From Methylobacterium radiodurans (GTDB lineage Bacteria; Pseudomonadota; Alphaproteobacteria; Rhizobiales; Beijerinckiaceae), in contig NZ_CP029551.1 of NCBI RefSeq assembly GCF_003173735.1, positions 5,223,001 to 5,287,000 of the forward strand: a DNA stretch of 64,000 nucleotides. The letters are read 5' to 3'. This document shows, one piece after another, positions 9,747 to 17,744 of this stretch. The position numbers and the translations under genes were made by a program. The notes below the pieces were generated by a model, which saw only the letters and a program-made list of their open reading frames with translations, was not told where the DNA came from and made no database searches. Every line of letters begins with the position of its first letter. Positions within the stretch are counted from its first letter, which is position 1.

Positions 9747-10970
9747 TCAACCCCGCGGCAGCAGCCGGTCGCTGATGATGCGACGCTGGATCTCGCTCGT
9801 GCCCTCGAAGATCGTCGTGAGCCGGGCATCGCGCCAGTAGCGCTCGACCCGGCGCTCGGTGGTGTAGCCGTTGCCGCCGTGAAGCTGCATCGCCTGGTTC
9901 GTCACCCGGACCGCCATCTCGGTGGCCAGCAGCTTCACCATCGCCGACTCGCTCTCGGCGGGCTCACCCTGGTCGAGGAGATGCGCGACCTGCCACCAGA
10001 AGGCGCGGGCCTGCGCCACGTCCGCCGCCATGTCGGCGAGCGTGAAGCGCAGCGCCTGGAACTCGGCGATCGGGTGTCCGAACTGCTCGCGCTCCTGCAG
10101 GTAGGCCTGGGTGTCCTCCAAAGCCGCGCGGGCGACCCCGACCGCGCGGGCGGCCGTGTGGACGCGGGCGATGTTGAGGCCACGCTGCACGGCCGCGAAG
10201 CCGCCCGAATCGGCGTCGGCGCCCACATCGCCGTAGAGCCCGGTGAGCCGGTCGCTCTCGGGAACGCGCACGCCGTCGAGTTCGAGCTGATAGGTCTGGA
10301 AGCCGTGATAGCCGACCTTGTCGATGGCCCGGCCCGTCATGCCCTCCGGGAAGGTGCCGGGCCGCTTCACCACTAGGAAGGGTTCGAGCCCCGCCGAGCG
10401 CGGCTCGCCGGGCTCCGGGTCGCGCGTCCGGGCCAGGACCTCGATGAAGTCGGCCGCGAGCGCGAAGCCGGCCCAGCGCTTGGTCCCGGTGAGAAGCCAG
10501 GTGTCGCCCTCGCGCACGGCCCGGGTCTGCACGCCGGCCAGATCCGAGCCCGCCGTCGGCTCGGAGAGCGAGATGCTGCCGATCCACCGCCCCCGCGCGG
10601 ACTTGGCGAGCAGGTCCAGCCGGCGGGCGTCGTCGATCGTCTGTGTTCCGAGTCCCTGCCCCCGCGCCAGGATGCTGCCGACCGAGAGCCAGGCGCGGGC
10701 GAGTTCCTCCGAGACGAGGCAGTACTCGAACACGCCGAGCCCCAACCCGCCGTGCTCGGCCGGGATCGTGATGCCGAACCAGCCCCGCTCCGCCATCTGG
10801 TCGATGAGCGCACGGGGCATCTCGCCTTTGCGCGGATCGAGCTCGTCGGCGAGCGGCAGCACCGCGTCGCGGGCGAAGGCGCGCGCCTCCGCCTGGAGGG
10901 CCGCGCGCCGCTCCGTGCGCCAGGGCGATGGCAGCTCGGGCGGGCGCGGCTCGATTGGATTCTGCGGCAT
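9747..10970 (-). CDS. Acyl-CoA dehydrogenase family protein
   Basis: This FAD-dependent acyl-CoA dehydrogenase of 407 residues would introduce an alpha-beta double bond into an acyl-CoA and pass electrons to ETF. It has the N-terminal helical domain, the middle beta domain with SLSEPTAGSDLAGVQT and TGTKRWAGF, and the C-terminal domain with REQFGHPIAEFQALRF. It ends with MQLHGGNGYTTE and IFEGTSEIQRR. Glu389 in the last motif sits at the position of the catalytic base in the MCAD-like group. Chain-length and branch specificity cannot be read from sequence. It stands alone with no beta-oxidation neighbours. Confidence 0.88.
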   Translation of the reverse strand: MPQNPIEPRPPELPSPWRTERRAALQAEARAFARDAVLPLADELDPRKGEMPRALIDQMAERGWFGITIPAEHGGLGLGVFEYCLVSEELARAWLSVGSILARGQGLGTQTIDDARRLDLLAKSARGRWIGSISLSEPTAGSDLAGVQTRAVREGDTWLLTGTKRWAGFALAADFIEVLARTRDPEPGEPRSAGLEPFLVVKRPGTFPEGMTGRAIDKVGYHGFQTYQLELDGVRVPESDRLTGLYGDVGADADSGGFAAVQRGLNIARVHTAARAVGVARAALEDTQAYLQEREQFGHPIAEFQALRFTLADMAADVAQARAFWWQVAHLLDQGEPAESESAMVKLLATEMAVRVTNQAMQLHGGNGYTTERRVERYWRDARLTTIFEGTSEIQRRIISDRLLPRG

Positions 10971-11153
10971 CGGTTCCTCCCGGTCGCGTCGTTCTCGGCC
11001 AGGTTCTCGGACCCCAGCCTCTCGATGGGCAGATAGGGCGTAGCGCCGCGCTTTCCCCGCGGCCGTCCCGCGCCACGTGAGCTTAACGTTTGATGCGGCG
11101 CGCGCTTGAGCGGTCCGTTAACCATACTGTGAGCCGCAGCGGAGATTGGCCCC

Positions 11154-11426
11154 ATGCCGTCCGTCCAACCGGTCAGCTCCGTCGTCGAAACTCTTCTCGT
11201 TATGCTGGCCGAGGAACCGCCCGGACGGGACCGCGCGGCGGCCGAGCGGGCCGCGGAACGGCTCGACCGGCTCGAATACGCGGCGCGCTGGGACGGTGCG
11301 GCTCCGGAGACGCTCGCGGCGATCGCCGGAGCTCGGATGCTGCTCGGCCTCTCCGACTATCCGGTTCCCAGGCTTCTGCGCTTCGCGCCGCGGCGCCCGG
11401 GCGCCGACGCCCGCTCGCCGCACTGA
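11154..11426 (+). CDS. Hypothetical small protein
   Basis: A 90-residue open frame starts at an ATG nine bases after a GGAG. The predicted protein is alpha-helical and rich in Ala, Arg and Glu (for example ERAAERLDRLEYAARWDG), with a basic tail and no signal peptide or membrane segment. I do not recognise a family. Position, start signal and codon use are compatible with a real gene, but there is no homology evidence. It precedes pyk by 250 bases in the same direction. Confidence 0.4.
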   Translation: MPSVQPVSSVVETLLVMLAEEPPGRDRAAAERAAERLDRLEYAARWDGAAPETLAAIAGARMLLGLSDYPVPRLLRFAPRRPGADARSPH

Positions 11427-11676
11427 GCGCCATATTGCAGCGCAACGCCTGCGCGAACATTTTTCGCGTCGCGGTAGATTACGGTTTCCTCAGTCGGCTG
11501 AACTTGGCTTCGACCCTCCAGGGCGGGGATGCCGGACCGCACGCAGTCCCGAAACATCCGCGAATGCTTCATCGAGCCTTGACGCGGCGCCGGGGCCGGG
11601 GTCATTGGCCGCGACGCCGGATCAGGCCGCCGGATCGAGAGAGCGGCCCTCCGACAGCTCAGGACCGGAGGCCCCG

Positions 11677-13113
11677 TTGAAACGTTCGCGCCGCACGAAG
11701 ATCGTCGCCACCCTCGGGCCGGCCTCCGACACGCCCGAGATGATCGCGAAGCTCTTCCACGCGGGCGCCGACGTATTCCGGCTCAACATGAGCCACCTCC
11801 CCCGCGAGAAGCTGCCCGAGAAGGTCGAGGTGATCCGCGCCGTGGAGCGCGAGGCCAAGCGCCCGATCGCGATCCTGGTCGATCTCCAGGGCCCGAAGCT
11901 CCGGCTCGGCACCTTCGCGGAGGGCGCCGCGATGATCGAGAACGGCGCCACCTTCGTGCTCGACGGCGACCCGACGCCGGGCGACGCGCAGCGCGTCCAC
12001 CTGCCCCATCCGGAGATCCTGCAGGCGCTGGAGCCCGGCCACGCCATCCTGGTCGACGACGGCAAGCTCCGACTCTCCGTGGTCGAGGTCGGCGAGATGC
12101 GGGCGGTCACACGGGTCGAGGTCGGCGGGCGCATCTCGAACCGCAAGGGCGTGTCCCTGCCCCACACGGTGATCCCCCTGCCGGCGATGACCGACAAGGA
12201 CCGCTCGGATCTGGAGGCGGGCCTCAATGCGGGCGCCGACTGGATCGCGGTCTCCTTCGTGCAGCGGCCCGAGGACGTGGCCGAGGTGAAGAAGGTCGCG
12301 GCCGGCCGCGCCCTGGTGATGGCCAAGATCGAGAAGCCGCAGGCGCTCTCGCGCCTGGAGGAGATCATCGAGATCTCCGACGGGCTGATGGTGGCCCGCG
12401 GCGATCTCGGCGTGGAGATGCCGCTGGAGCAGGTGCCGGGCGTGCAGAAGCGCATCACCCGGGCCTCGCGCCGCCAGGGCAAGCCGGTGGTGGTCGCCAC
12501 CCAGATGCTCGAATCGATGATCACCGCCCCCGTGCCGACCCGCGCCGAGGTCTCCGACGTGGCCACCGCCGTCTACGAGGGCGCGGACGCGGTGATGCTC
12601 TCCGCCGAGAGCGCGTCGGGCGCTTTCCCGGTCGAGGCGATCACCACGATGAGCCGAATCGCCGAGCAGGTGGAGCGCGACGTGCTCTACTGGTCGATCA
12701 TCCGGGCGCAGTCCTCGACGCCGGACCACACCGCCGCCGACGCGATCGCGGCGGCCGCCCACCAGATGGTCGACGCCCTCGACCTCAGCGCGATCATGGC
12801 CTGGACGCATTCGGGCTCGACGGCTCTGCGCCTCTCGCGCGAGCGCCCGAACGCAACCGTGATCGCCCTCACCCCGAAGCGCGAGACGGCGCGGCGGCTC
12901 GCCATGGCCTGGGGCACGCACCCGATCGTGACGAAGGACGCCTCGGACGTGGACGACATGGCCTCGCGCGCCTGCAAGTTCGCGGTGCGCGAGCGCTTCG
13001 CCGATGTGGGCGACCGGGTGATCGTGGTAGCGGGCGTGCCCTTCGGGACGCCGGGCGCCACCAATCTCGTGCGCATCGCCTTCGTGACGCGCGAGCACGC
13101 CGAGCGGGCGTGA
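11677..13113 (+). CDS. pyk: Pyruvate kinase
   Basis: Pyruvate kinase converts phosphoenolpyruvate and ADP to pyruvate and ATP, the last step of glycolysis. The 478-residue protein begins KRSRRTKIVATLGPAS, has FRLNMSH for K+/phosphate binding, and carries the active-site signature MAKIEKPQAL with its catalytic Lys. It continues with GLMVARGDLGVEMP and ATQMLESMI, then a C-terminal regulatory domain with HSGSTALRLSRERP. The start is a TTG at 11677 behind GGAG seven bases upstream; no ATG fits the family length. It is monocistronic and convergent with dihydroorotase across a strong hairpin. Confidence 0.96.
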   Translation: MKRSRRTKIVATLGPASDTPEMIAKLFHAGADVFRLNMSHLPREKLPEKVEVIRAVEREAKRPIAILVDLQGPKLRLGTFAEGAAMIENGATFVLDGDPTPGDAQRVHLPHPEILQALEPGHAILVDDGKLRLSVVEVGEMRAVTRVEVGGRISNRKGVSLPHTVIPLPAMTDKDRSDLEAGLNAGADWIAVSFVQRPEDVAEVKKVAAGRALVMAKIEKPQALSRLEEIIEISDGLMVARGDLGVEMPLEQVPGVQKRITRASRRQGKPVVVATQMLESMITAPVPTRAEVSDVATAVYEGADAVMLSAESASGAFPVEAITTMSRIAEQVERDVLYWSIIRAQSSTPDHTAADAIAAAAHQMVDALDLSAIMAWTHSGSTALRLSRERPNATVIALTPKRETARRLAMAWGTHPIVTKDASDVDDMASRACKFAVRERFADVGDRVIVVAGVPFGTPGATNLVRIAFVTREHAERA

Positions 13114-13121
13114 CCCGCGTT

Positions 13122-13148
13122 GTCTCCCTCCCCTCCAGGGAGGGAGAC
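13122..13148. terminator. Hairpin between convergent pyk and dihydroorotase genes
   Basis: A perfect 11-base inverted repeat (GTCTCCCTCCC and GGGAGGGAGAC) with a 5-base loop lies between the two convergent stop codons. It has no clear T-run on either side, so it is a plausible bidirectional transcription end or 3-prime protecting stem, not a classical intrinsic terminator. Confidence 0.5.
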
Positions 13149-13156
13149 GGCGCACT

Positions 13157-14494
13157 TCAGCCCGCAGCCAGAGCCTCCTCAAACAGGACCGCCTCGCCGC
13201 GCGACGGCGCGGTGAGCTGCCCCTCCCACATCACGCGGTTGCCCCGCACCACCGTGCCGACGGGCCAGCCGGTGACCGTGACGCCGTCGTAGGGCGTCCA
13301 GCCGCATTTCGAGGCGATCCAACCGTTGCGGATGGTCTCGCGGCGCTTGAGGTCCACCACCGTCACGTCGGCATCGTATCCGACCGCGAGCCGTCCCTTG
13401 CGGGCGATCCCGAACAGCCGCTGCGGCCCGGCGCTGGTCAGGTCCACGAAGCGGGCGAGCGAGAGCCGGCCAGCCGCGACGTGGTCGAGCATCATCGGCA
13501 CGAGGGTCTGGACGCCGGTCATGCCGGAGGGCGAGTCCGGATAGGGCTTGGCCTTCTCTTCCAAGGTGTGCGGCGCGTGGTCGGAGCCCAGCACGTCGGC
13601 GACGCCCTGGGACAGACCGCGCCAGATCCCGGCGCGGTGCTCGGCATCGCGCACCGGCGGGTTCATCTGCACCAGCGTGCCGAGGCGGGCATAGGCCTCC
13701 GTTCCGTCGAGGGTCAGGTGGTGGGGCGTGACCTCGCAGCTCGCCACGTCCTTGTGCTCGGCGAGGAAGACCATCTCCTCCTTGGTGGAGATGTGCAGGA
13801 TGTGGATGCGTGCTCCGGTCTCGTGCGCCAGCGCCACCAGGCGCTGCGTCGCCTTGAGCGCGGCCTCGGGCGAGCGCCAGACCGGGTGCGAGGACGGGTC
13901 GTTCGGCACCCGCAAGCCCTTGCGCTCGCGCAGCATCGGCTCGTCCTCGGCGTGGAAGGCGGCGCGGCGGCGGATGTTCCTGAGGATCGCGCGCACGCCC
14001 GCGTCGTCCTCGACCAGCAGCGCGCCGGTGGAGGAACCCACGAAGACCTTGATGCCGGCGGCCCCCGGGAGGCGCTCCAGCTCGGCCACCTCGGCGGCGT
14101 TCTCGTGCGTGCCGCCGACCCAGAAGGCGAAGTCGCAGTGCATGCGGTGATGCGCGCGCGCGACCTTGTCGGCCAGCGTCTCCCGGCTCGTGGTGAGCGG
14201 GTTGGTGTTCGGCATCTCGAACACCGCCGTCACGCCGCCCATCACCGCGGCGCGCGAGCCCGATTCGAGATCTTCCTTGTGATCGAGGCCGGGCTCGCGG
14301 AAGTGCACCTGGCTGTCGATCACGCCGGGCAGGAGATGCAGGCCGGTGCAATCCTGCCGCTCGGCGGCACCGCGGTTGGCCAGATCGCCGATCTCGGCGA
14401 CGCGGCCCGCCCGGATGCCGAGATCGGCCCGGTGCTCACCGTCGTGGTTGACCACGGTGCCCCCGGCGAGGACGAGGTCGAAGGGCTGCTCCAT
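13157..14494 (-). CDS. pyrC: Dihydroorotase family amidohydrolase
   Basis: This is a class I dihydroorotase-like enzyme (445 residues) expected to cyclise carbamoyl aspartate to dihydroorotate in pyrimidine synthesis. Amidohydrolase landmarks are the carboxylated Lys in GIKVFVGSSTG, metal ligands in FHAEDE and HILHISTKEE, and the catalytic Asp in LGSDHAPHT. The first metal motif reads DSQVHFREPG, with Gln where most class I enzymes have His (DxHxH). Related Gln-containing enzymes are, to my knowledge, still called dihydroorotases, so the function is likely but not certain. Two tandem ATGs occur at 14497 and 14494; the second is better spaced from GGAGAG. It is divergent from ygfZ. Confidence 0.82.
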   Translation of the reverse strand: MEQPFDLVLAGGTVVNHDGEHRADLGIRAGRVAEIGDLANRGAAERQDCTGLHLLPGVIDSQVHFREPGLDHKEDLESGSRAAVMGGVTAVFEMPNTNPLTTSRETLADKVARAHHRMHCDFAFWVGGTHENAAEVAELERLPGAAGIKVFVGSSTGALLVEDDAGVRAILRNIRRRAAFHAEDEPMLRERKGLRVPNDPSSHPVWRSPEAALKATQRLVALAHETGARIHILHISTKEEMVFLAEHKDVASCEVTPHHLTLDGTEAYARLGTLVQMNPPVRDAEHRAGIWRGLSQGVADVLGSDHAPHTLEEKAKPYPDSPSGMTGVQTLVPMMLDHVAAGRLSLARFVDLTSAGPQRLFGIARKGRLAVGYDADVTVVDLKRRETIRNGWIASKCGWTPYDGVTVTGWPVGTVVRGNRVMWEGQLTAPSRGEAVLFEEALAAG

Positions 14495-14608
14495 CATACT
14501 CTCCAGGGCTTCGGCGGGGCGGTTGAGACCCGTTCCCGCGGGGCTTATGTCAGGCGCGCGCCGCGTGCCACCCCCGCGGCAATGCTGGAGGTCCCAGCCG
14601 GAGGTCCC

Positions 14609-15466
14609 ATGCCGATCGCGCTTCTCCCCGACCGCGCCCTCGTCACCGTGACGGGCCCGGACGCGACGGACCTGCTTCAGGGTGTGCTGACCTGCAACGT
14701 CGCCACCCTGCCCGAGGGCGCGGCCCGGCTCGGTGCCCTGCTGACGCCGCAGGGCAAGATCCTGTTCGACTTCCTGATCTCGCGCGTGGTCGACGGCTTC
14801 CGCCTCGACGTGGCCACCGAGCAGGCCCCCGCGCTCGCCAAGCGTCTGAGCCTCTACAAGCTGCGCGCGAAGGCCGAGATCGCCGCTGACCCGACCGTGG
14901 CGGTGGCCGCGACCTGGGACGGCGCGACGACCGCAGCCGAGGTGGCGCGCGTCGAGGATACCCGCGCCCCGGGCCTCGGCGCCCGCCTCTACGCGGCTGA
15001 GGGCGCCTTCTCGGCCGACGCGTCGCCGGACGATTACCACGTCCACCGCGTCGCGCTCGCGGTGCCGGAAGGCGGGCGCGATTTCGCGTTCGGCGACGCC
15101 TTCCCGCACGAGGCGCTGATGGACCAGCTCGGCGGGGTGGATTTCCGGAAGGGCTGCTACGTCGGCCAGGAGGTGGTCTCCCGCATGCAGCACCGCGGCA
15201 CCGCGCGCACCCGCATCCTCGCGGCGCACTATCCCGCGGGCGAGGCCGCAGCACCCGGCACCGAGATCACCGCGGGCGGCAAGGTGCTGGGCACGACCAG
15301 CAGCGTCGCGGGCTCCCGCGGCCTCGCCACGGTCCGGCTCGACCGCCTCGGCGACGCCCTCGCCGCGGGCGAGACCCTGCGGGCCGGGGACCGCGCCGTC
15401 GCGCTGGAGCGCCCGGCCTATGCGGGCTTCGCGATGCCCGAGACGGCGGGCGCGCCCGCCGCCTGA
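14609..15466 (+). CDS. ygfZ: YgfZ/GcvT-like folate-binding iron-sulfur cluster repair protein
   Basis: YgfZ is a tetrahydrofolate-binding protein that supports maturation or repair of certain iron-sulfur enzymes. The 285-residue product has the GcvT-like fold pattern: LLPDRALVTVTGPDATDLLQ at the start and the folate-domain strands in the middle. The family signature KGCYVGQEVVSRMQHRG contains the conserved Cys. The ATG at 14609 follows a GGAGG six bases upstream. It is divergently transcribed from the dihydroorotase and unlinked to other cluster-assembly genes here. Confidence 0.92.
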   Translation: MPIALLPDRALVTVTGPDATDLLQGVLTCNVATLPEGAARLGALLTPQGKILFDFLISRVVDGFRLDVATEQAPALAKRLSLYKLRAKAEIAADPTVAVAATWDGATTAAEVARVEDTRAPGLGARLYAAEGAFSADASPDDYHVHRVALAVPEGGRDFAFGDAFPHEALMDQLGGVDFRKGCYVGQEVVSRMQHRGTARTRILAAHYPAGEAAAPGTEITAGGKVLGTTSSVAGSRGLATVRLDRLGDALAAGETLRAGDRAVALERPAYAGFAMPETAGAPAA

Positions 15467-15559
15467 GCGCGGCTGGTGGTCTGCGCGGAGGTGAGGATGC
15501 GCTGCGCGCACGCCTTGAGGACGATGGCGTTCCGCTCTTGTTCTCGCTAAACCGGGCCC

Positions 15560-16174
15560 ATGTCCGAGACCGGCCTCATCGAGCATCCCGACGACTGCGC
15601 CCGCTGCTGGTGGCCGGGGCACGACCCGTTCTACATGGCCTACCACGACACCGAGTGGGGCGTTCCGGAGCGCGACGGCCGCGCCCTCTACGAGAAGCTG
15701 ATCCTCGACGGGTTCCAGGCGGGCCTGTCCTGGATCACTATCCTGCGCCGCCGCGAAGGCTTCCGCGAGGCCTTCGCGGGGTTCGAGCCGGAGCGGATCG
15801 CCCGCTTCACGGATGCCGATGTCGAGCGCCTGATGAGCGACGCCCGCATCATCCGCAACCGCGCCAAGATCGAGGCGACGATCCGGGGTGCCCGCGCGTG
15901 GCTCGCCATCGAGGAGCGGGGGCCGGGCTTCTCGCGCTTCCTCTGGGACTTCGTGGACGGGCAGCCGATCCAGGGCACGGCGCGCACCCGCGCCGAGATC
16001 GTGCCGGAGACGCCGCTCTCCCGGCAGGTCAGCAAGGCCTTGAAGGCGCAAGGGTTCGGCTTCTGCGGGCCGACCATCGTGTACGCCTTCATGCAGGCGA
16101 CCGGCCTCGTGAACGACCACCTCGTCGGCTGCCACCGGCACGCGGCCTGCGCCGCGTACGGAGGGCGGGCGTGA
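15560..16174 (+). CDS. tag: DNA-3-methyladenine glycosylase I
   Basis: Tag removes 3-methyladenine from alkylated DNA. The 204-residue protein has the family signature: DDCARCWWPG near the N terminus with zinc-binding Cys, YHDTEWGVPERDGRALYEKL with the recognition Glu, and LSWITILRRREGFREAF. The zinc-binding tail contains CHRHAAC. Its stop overlaps the GTG of the next gene (GTGA), so the HD-domain hydrolase downstream is translationally coupled. The three-gene unit suggests a joint role around nucleotide or DNA damage. Confidence 0.95.
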   Translation: MSETGLIEHPDDCARCWWPGHDPFYMAYHDTEWGVPERDGRALYEKLILDGFQAGLSWITILRRREGFREAFAGFEPERIARFTDADVERLMSDARIIRNRAKIEATIRGARAWLAIEERGPGFSRFLWDFVDGQPIQGTARTRAEIVPETPLSRQVSKALKAQGFGFCGPTIVYAFMQATGLVNDHLVGCHRHAACAAYGGRA

Positions 16175-16761
16175 ACCCGCCTGCCCCGCGCGCGTGGCAG
16201 CGCATGCTGTCCGGCCGCCGCCTCGACCTGCTCGACCCCTCCCCCCTCGACATCGAGCTCGCCGACATCGCGCACGGCCTCGCGCGGGTCGCGCGCTGGA
16301 ACGGTCAGACCGCGGGCGAGCACGTCTTCTCGGTGGCCCAGCACTCCCTGCTGGTCGAGGCGATCGGGCTGCACCTGCGGCCGGACTGCACGGCGCCGCA
16401 GGGCCTCGAATTCCTGCTGCACGACGCGCCCGAATACGTGGTCGGCGACATCATCTCGCCGCTCAAGGCCGCGATCGGCGATGCCTACAAGGGGGTCGAG
16501 CGGCGCCTGCTCGCCGCGATCCGCCGCCGCTTCGGGCTCGACGCGCCGGACCCGGCCCTGTCCCGCCTCGTCAAGCGGGCCGACCGGATCGCCGCCCATG
16601 TCGAGGCCGTGCGGCTCGCGGGCTTCACGGAAGCCGAGGCGGCGCGCTATTTCGGCCGGGCCGAGCCCCTGCCCGAGACGGTCCTGGCGCTCGCCGAGCC
16701 CTGGCCGACCGCCCGGGCGCAGGACCGCTACATCGCCCGCTTCGAAGCGCTCGCCGGATAG
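16171..16761 (+). CDS. HD-domain phosphohydrolase (YfbR-like)
   Basis: This is a 196-residue cytosolic HD-superfamily hydrolase. The metal-binding His and Asp residues are seen in [20 protein letters not shown] and [20 protein letters not shown], the H...HD...D pattern, with [15 protein letters not shown] later. It resembles YfbR-type 5-prime-deoxynucleotidases and related HD hydrolases, so a nucleotide substrate is likely but unproven. The GTG start overlaps the tag stop and follows a good GGAGGG site. The following phosphatase gene starts only five bases after its stop, forming one operon. Confidence 0.85.
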   Translation: MNPPAPRAWQRMLSGRRLDLLDPSPLDIELADIAHGLARVARWNGQTAGEHVFSVAQHSLLVEAIGLHLRPDCTAPQGLEFLLHDAPEYVVGDIISPLKAAIGDAYKGVERRLLAAIRRRFGLDAPDPALSRLVKRADRIAAHVEAVRLAGFTEAEAARYFGRAEPLPETVLALAEPWPTARAQDRYIARFEALAG

Positions 16762-16766
16762 ATCCG

Positions 16767-17276
16767 ATGCCGACCCTCCACGTCTGCTCCCTCGCGCGCC
16801 TGCCCGAGACCGTCGCGGCCACGGGAGCGGGCCACGTCCTCAGCCTGCTCACTTCCGGCAACGCGCCCGACCTGCCCGATACGGTGCCGCCGGACTGCCG
16901 CGCGGTGATCGCGGTCAGCGACATCGCGGCGGCGACGGACGGCCACGTGCTCGCAGACGACACGCATGTCGAGCGGATCATCGCCTTCGTGCGGGCCTGG
17001 CCCCGCGAGCGCCCCCTGATCATCCACTGTTGGGCGGGGATCAGCCGCTCGACCGCGGCGGCCTACATTGCGGCCTGCGCCCTGCGGCCAGAGCGCGACG
17101 AGGCCGAGGTCGCGCGGGCGCTGCGCGCCGCCTCGCCCTCCGCCACGCCGAACCCGCTTTTCGTGGCGCTGGCCGACCGGATCCTCGGGCGCGAGGGGCG
17201 CATGGTCGCGGCAATCCAGGCGATCGGCCGCGGCGCCGACGCCTACGAGGGCGCGCCGTTCCAGTTCGCGGTGTAG
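16767..17276 (+). CDS. Tyrosine phosphatase superfamily protein
   Basis: This 169-residue protein carries the cysteine-phosphatase P-loop [10 protein letters not shown] (C-x5-R-S/T) at about residues 82-91, preceded by RPLIIHC and followed by helices, as in compact dual-specificity or tyrosine-like phosphatases. A conserved acidic loop ([11 protein letters not shown]) precedes the P-loop. The substrate is unknown: a phosphoprotein, phosphoinositide-like or nucleotide-related substrate are all possible. It is the last gene of the tag/HD-hydrolase operon, with a five-base gap, so its job is probably connected with those neighbours. Confidence 0.8.
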   Translation: MPTLHVCSLARLPETVAATGAGHVLSLLTSGNAPDLPDTVPPDCRAVIAVSDIAAATDGHVLADDTHVERIIAFVRAWPRERPLIIHCWAGISRSTAAAYIAACALRPERDEAEVARALRAASPSATPNPLFVALADRILGREGRMVAAIQAIGRGADAYEGAPFQFAV

Positions 17277-17449
17277 GGGCGTGGTGCCGCGACCGGTCGC
17301 GTATCGGGCCGTACCGTACCACCGCCGCGGGTGTTGCCCCGGCACGTCAGGGCCGCGAAAGCGGTGGGTCATACAGGCCCGGCGCCTACCCCCGGGTTGT
17401 CCCGGGCGTGTCCTCCGCCCTAGAACCGGTCCAAAGGAAACATCCAGGG

Positions 17450-17710
17450 ATGACCGCAGCTCGCTCCGATACCGCCCCCGCCGCGCCCGACCTGCCCTTC
17501 GAGAAGGCTCTCGAGCAGCTCGAGGAGATCGTGCGCCGCCTCGAGCGGGGGGACGTTCCGCTGGACGAATCCGTCGCGATCTACGAGCGCGGCGAGATGC
17601 TGAAGCGGCACTGCGAGCAGCTGCTCAAGCGGGCCGAGGCCCGCATCCAGCGGATCACGCTCGGGCCCGAGGGCCGCGCCGAGGGTGTGGCGCCGCTGGA
17701 CGTCGAGTAG
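17450..17710 (+). CDS. xseB: Exodeoxyribonuclease VII small subunit
   Basis: XseB is the small helical subunit that binds the XseA catalytic subunit to form exonuclease VII. The 86-residue protein has the family pattern: [19 protein letters not shown], then [20 protein letters not shown] and [11 protein letters not shown]. Length is normal. The ATG at 17450 follows AAAGGAAA. It lies 34 bases before dxs, matching the xseB-dxs neighbourhood of many proteobacteria, but ispA (usually between them in gammaproteobacteria) is absent. Confidence 0.94.
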   Translation: MTAARSDTAPAAPDLPFEKALEQLEEIVRRLERGDVPLDESVAIYERGEMLKRHCEQLLKRAEARIQRITLGPEGRAEGVAPLDVE

Positions 17711-17744
17711 TCCGCCCATCCCGGACAGGACGAGGATTGATGCC

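Noticed and set aside
13157..16141. Dihydroorotase as a 994-residue protein starting near 16141
   Set aside because: The minus strand stays open across ygfZ and tag only because high-GC DNA lacks stops. The recognisable family start is at 14494-14497 with its own ribosome site.
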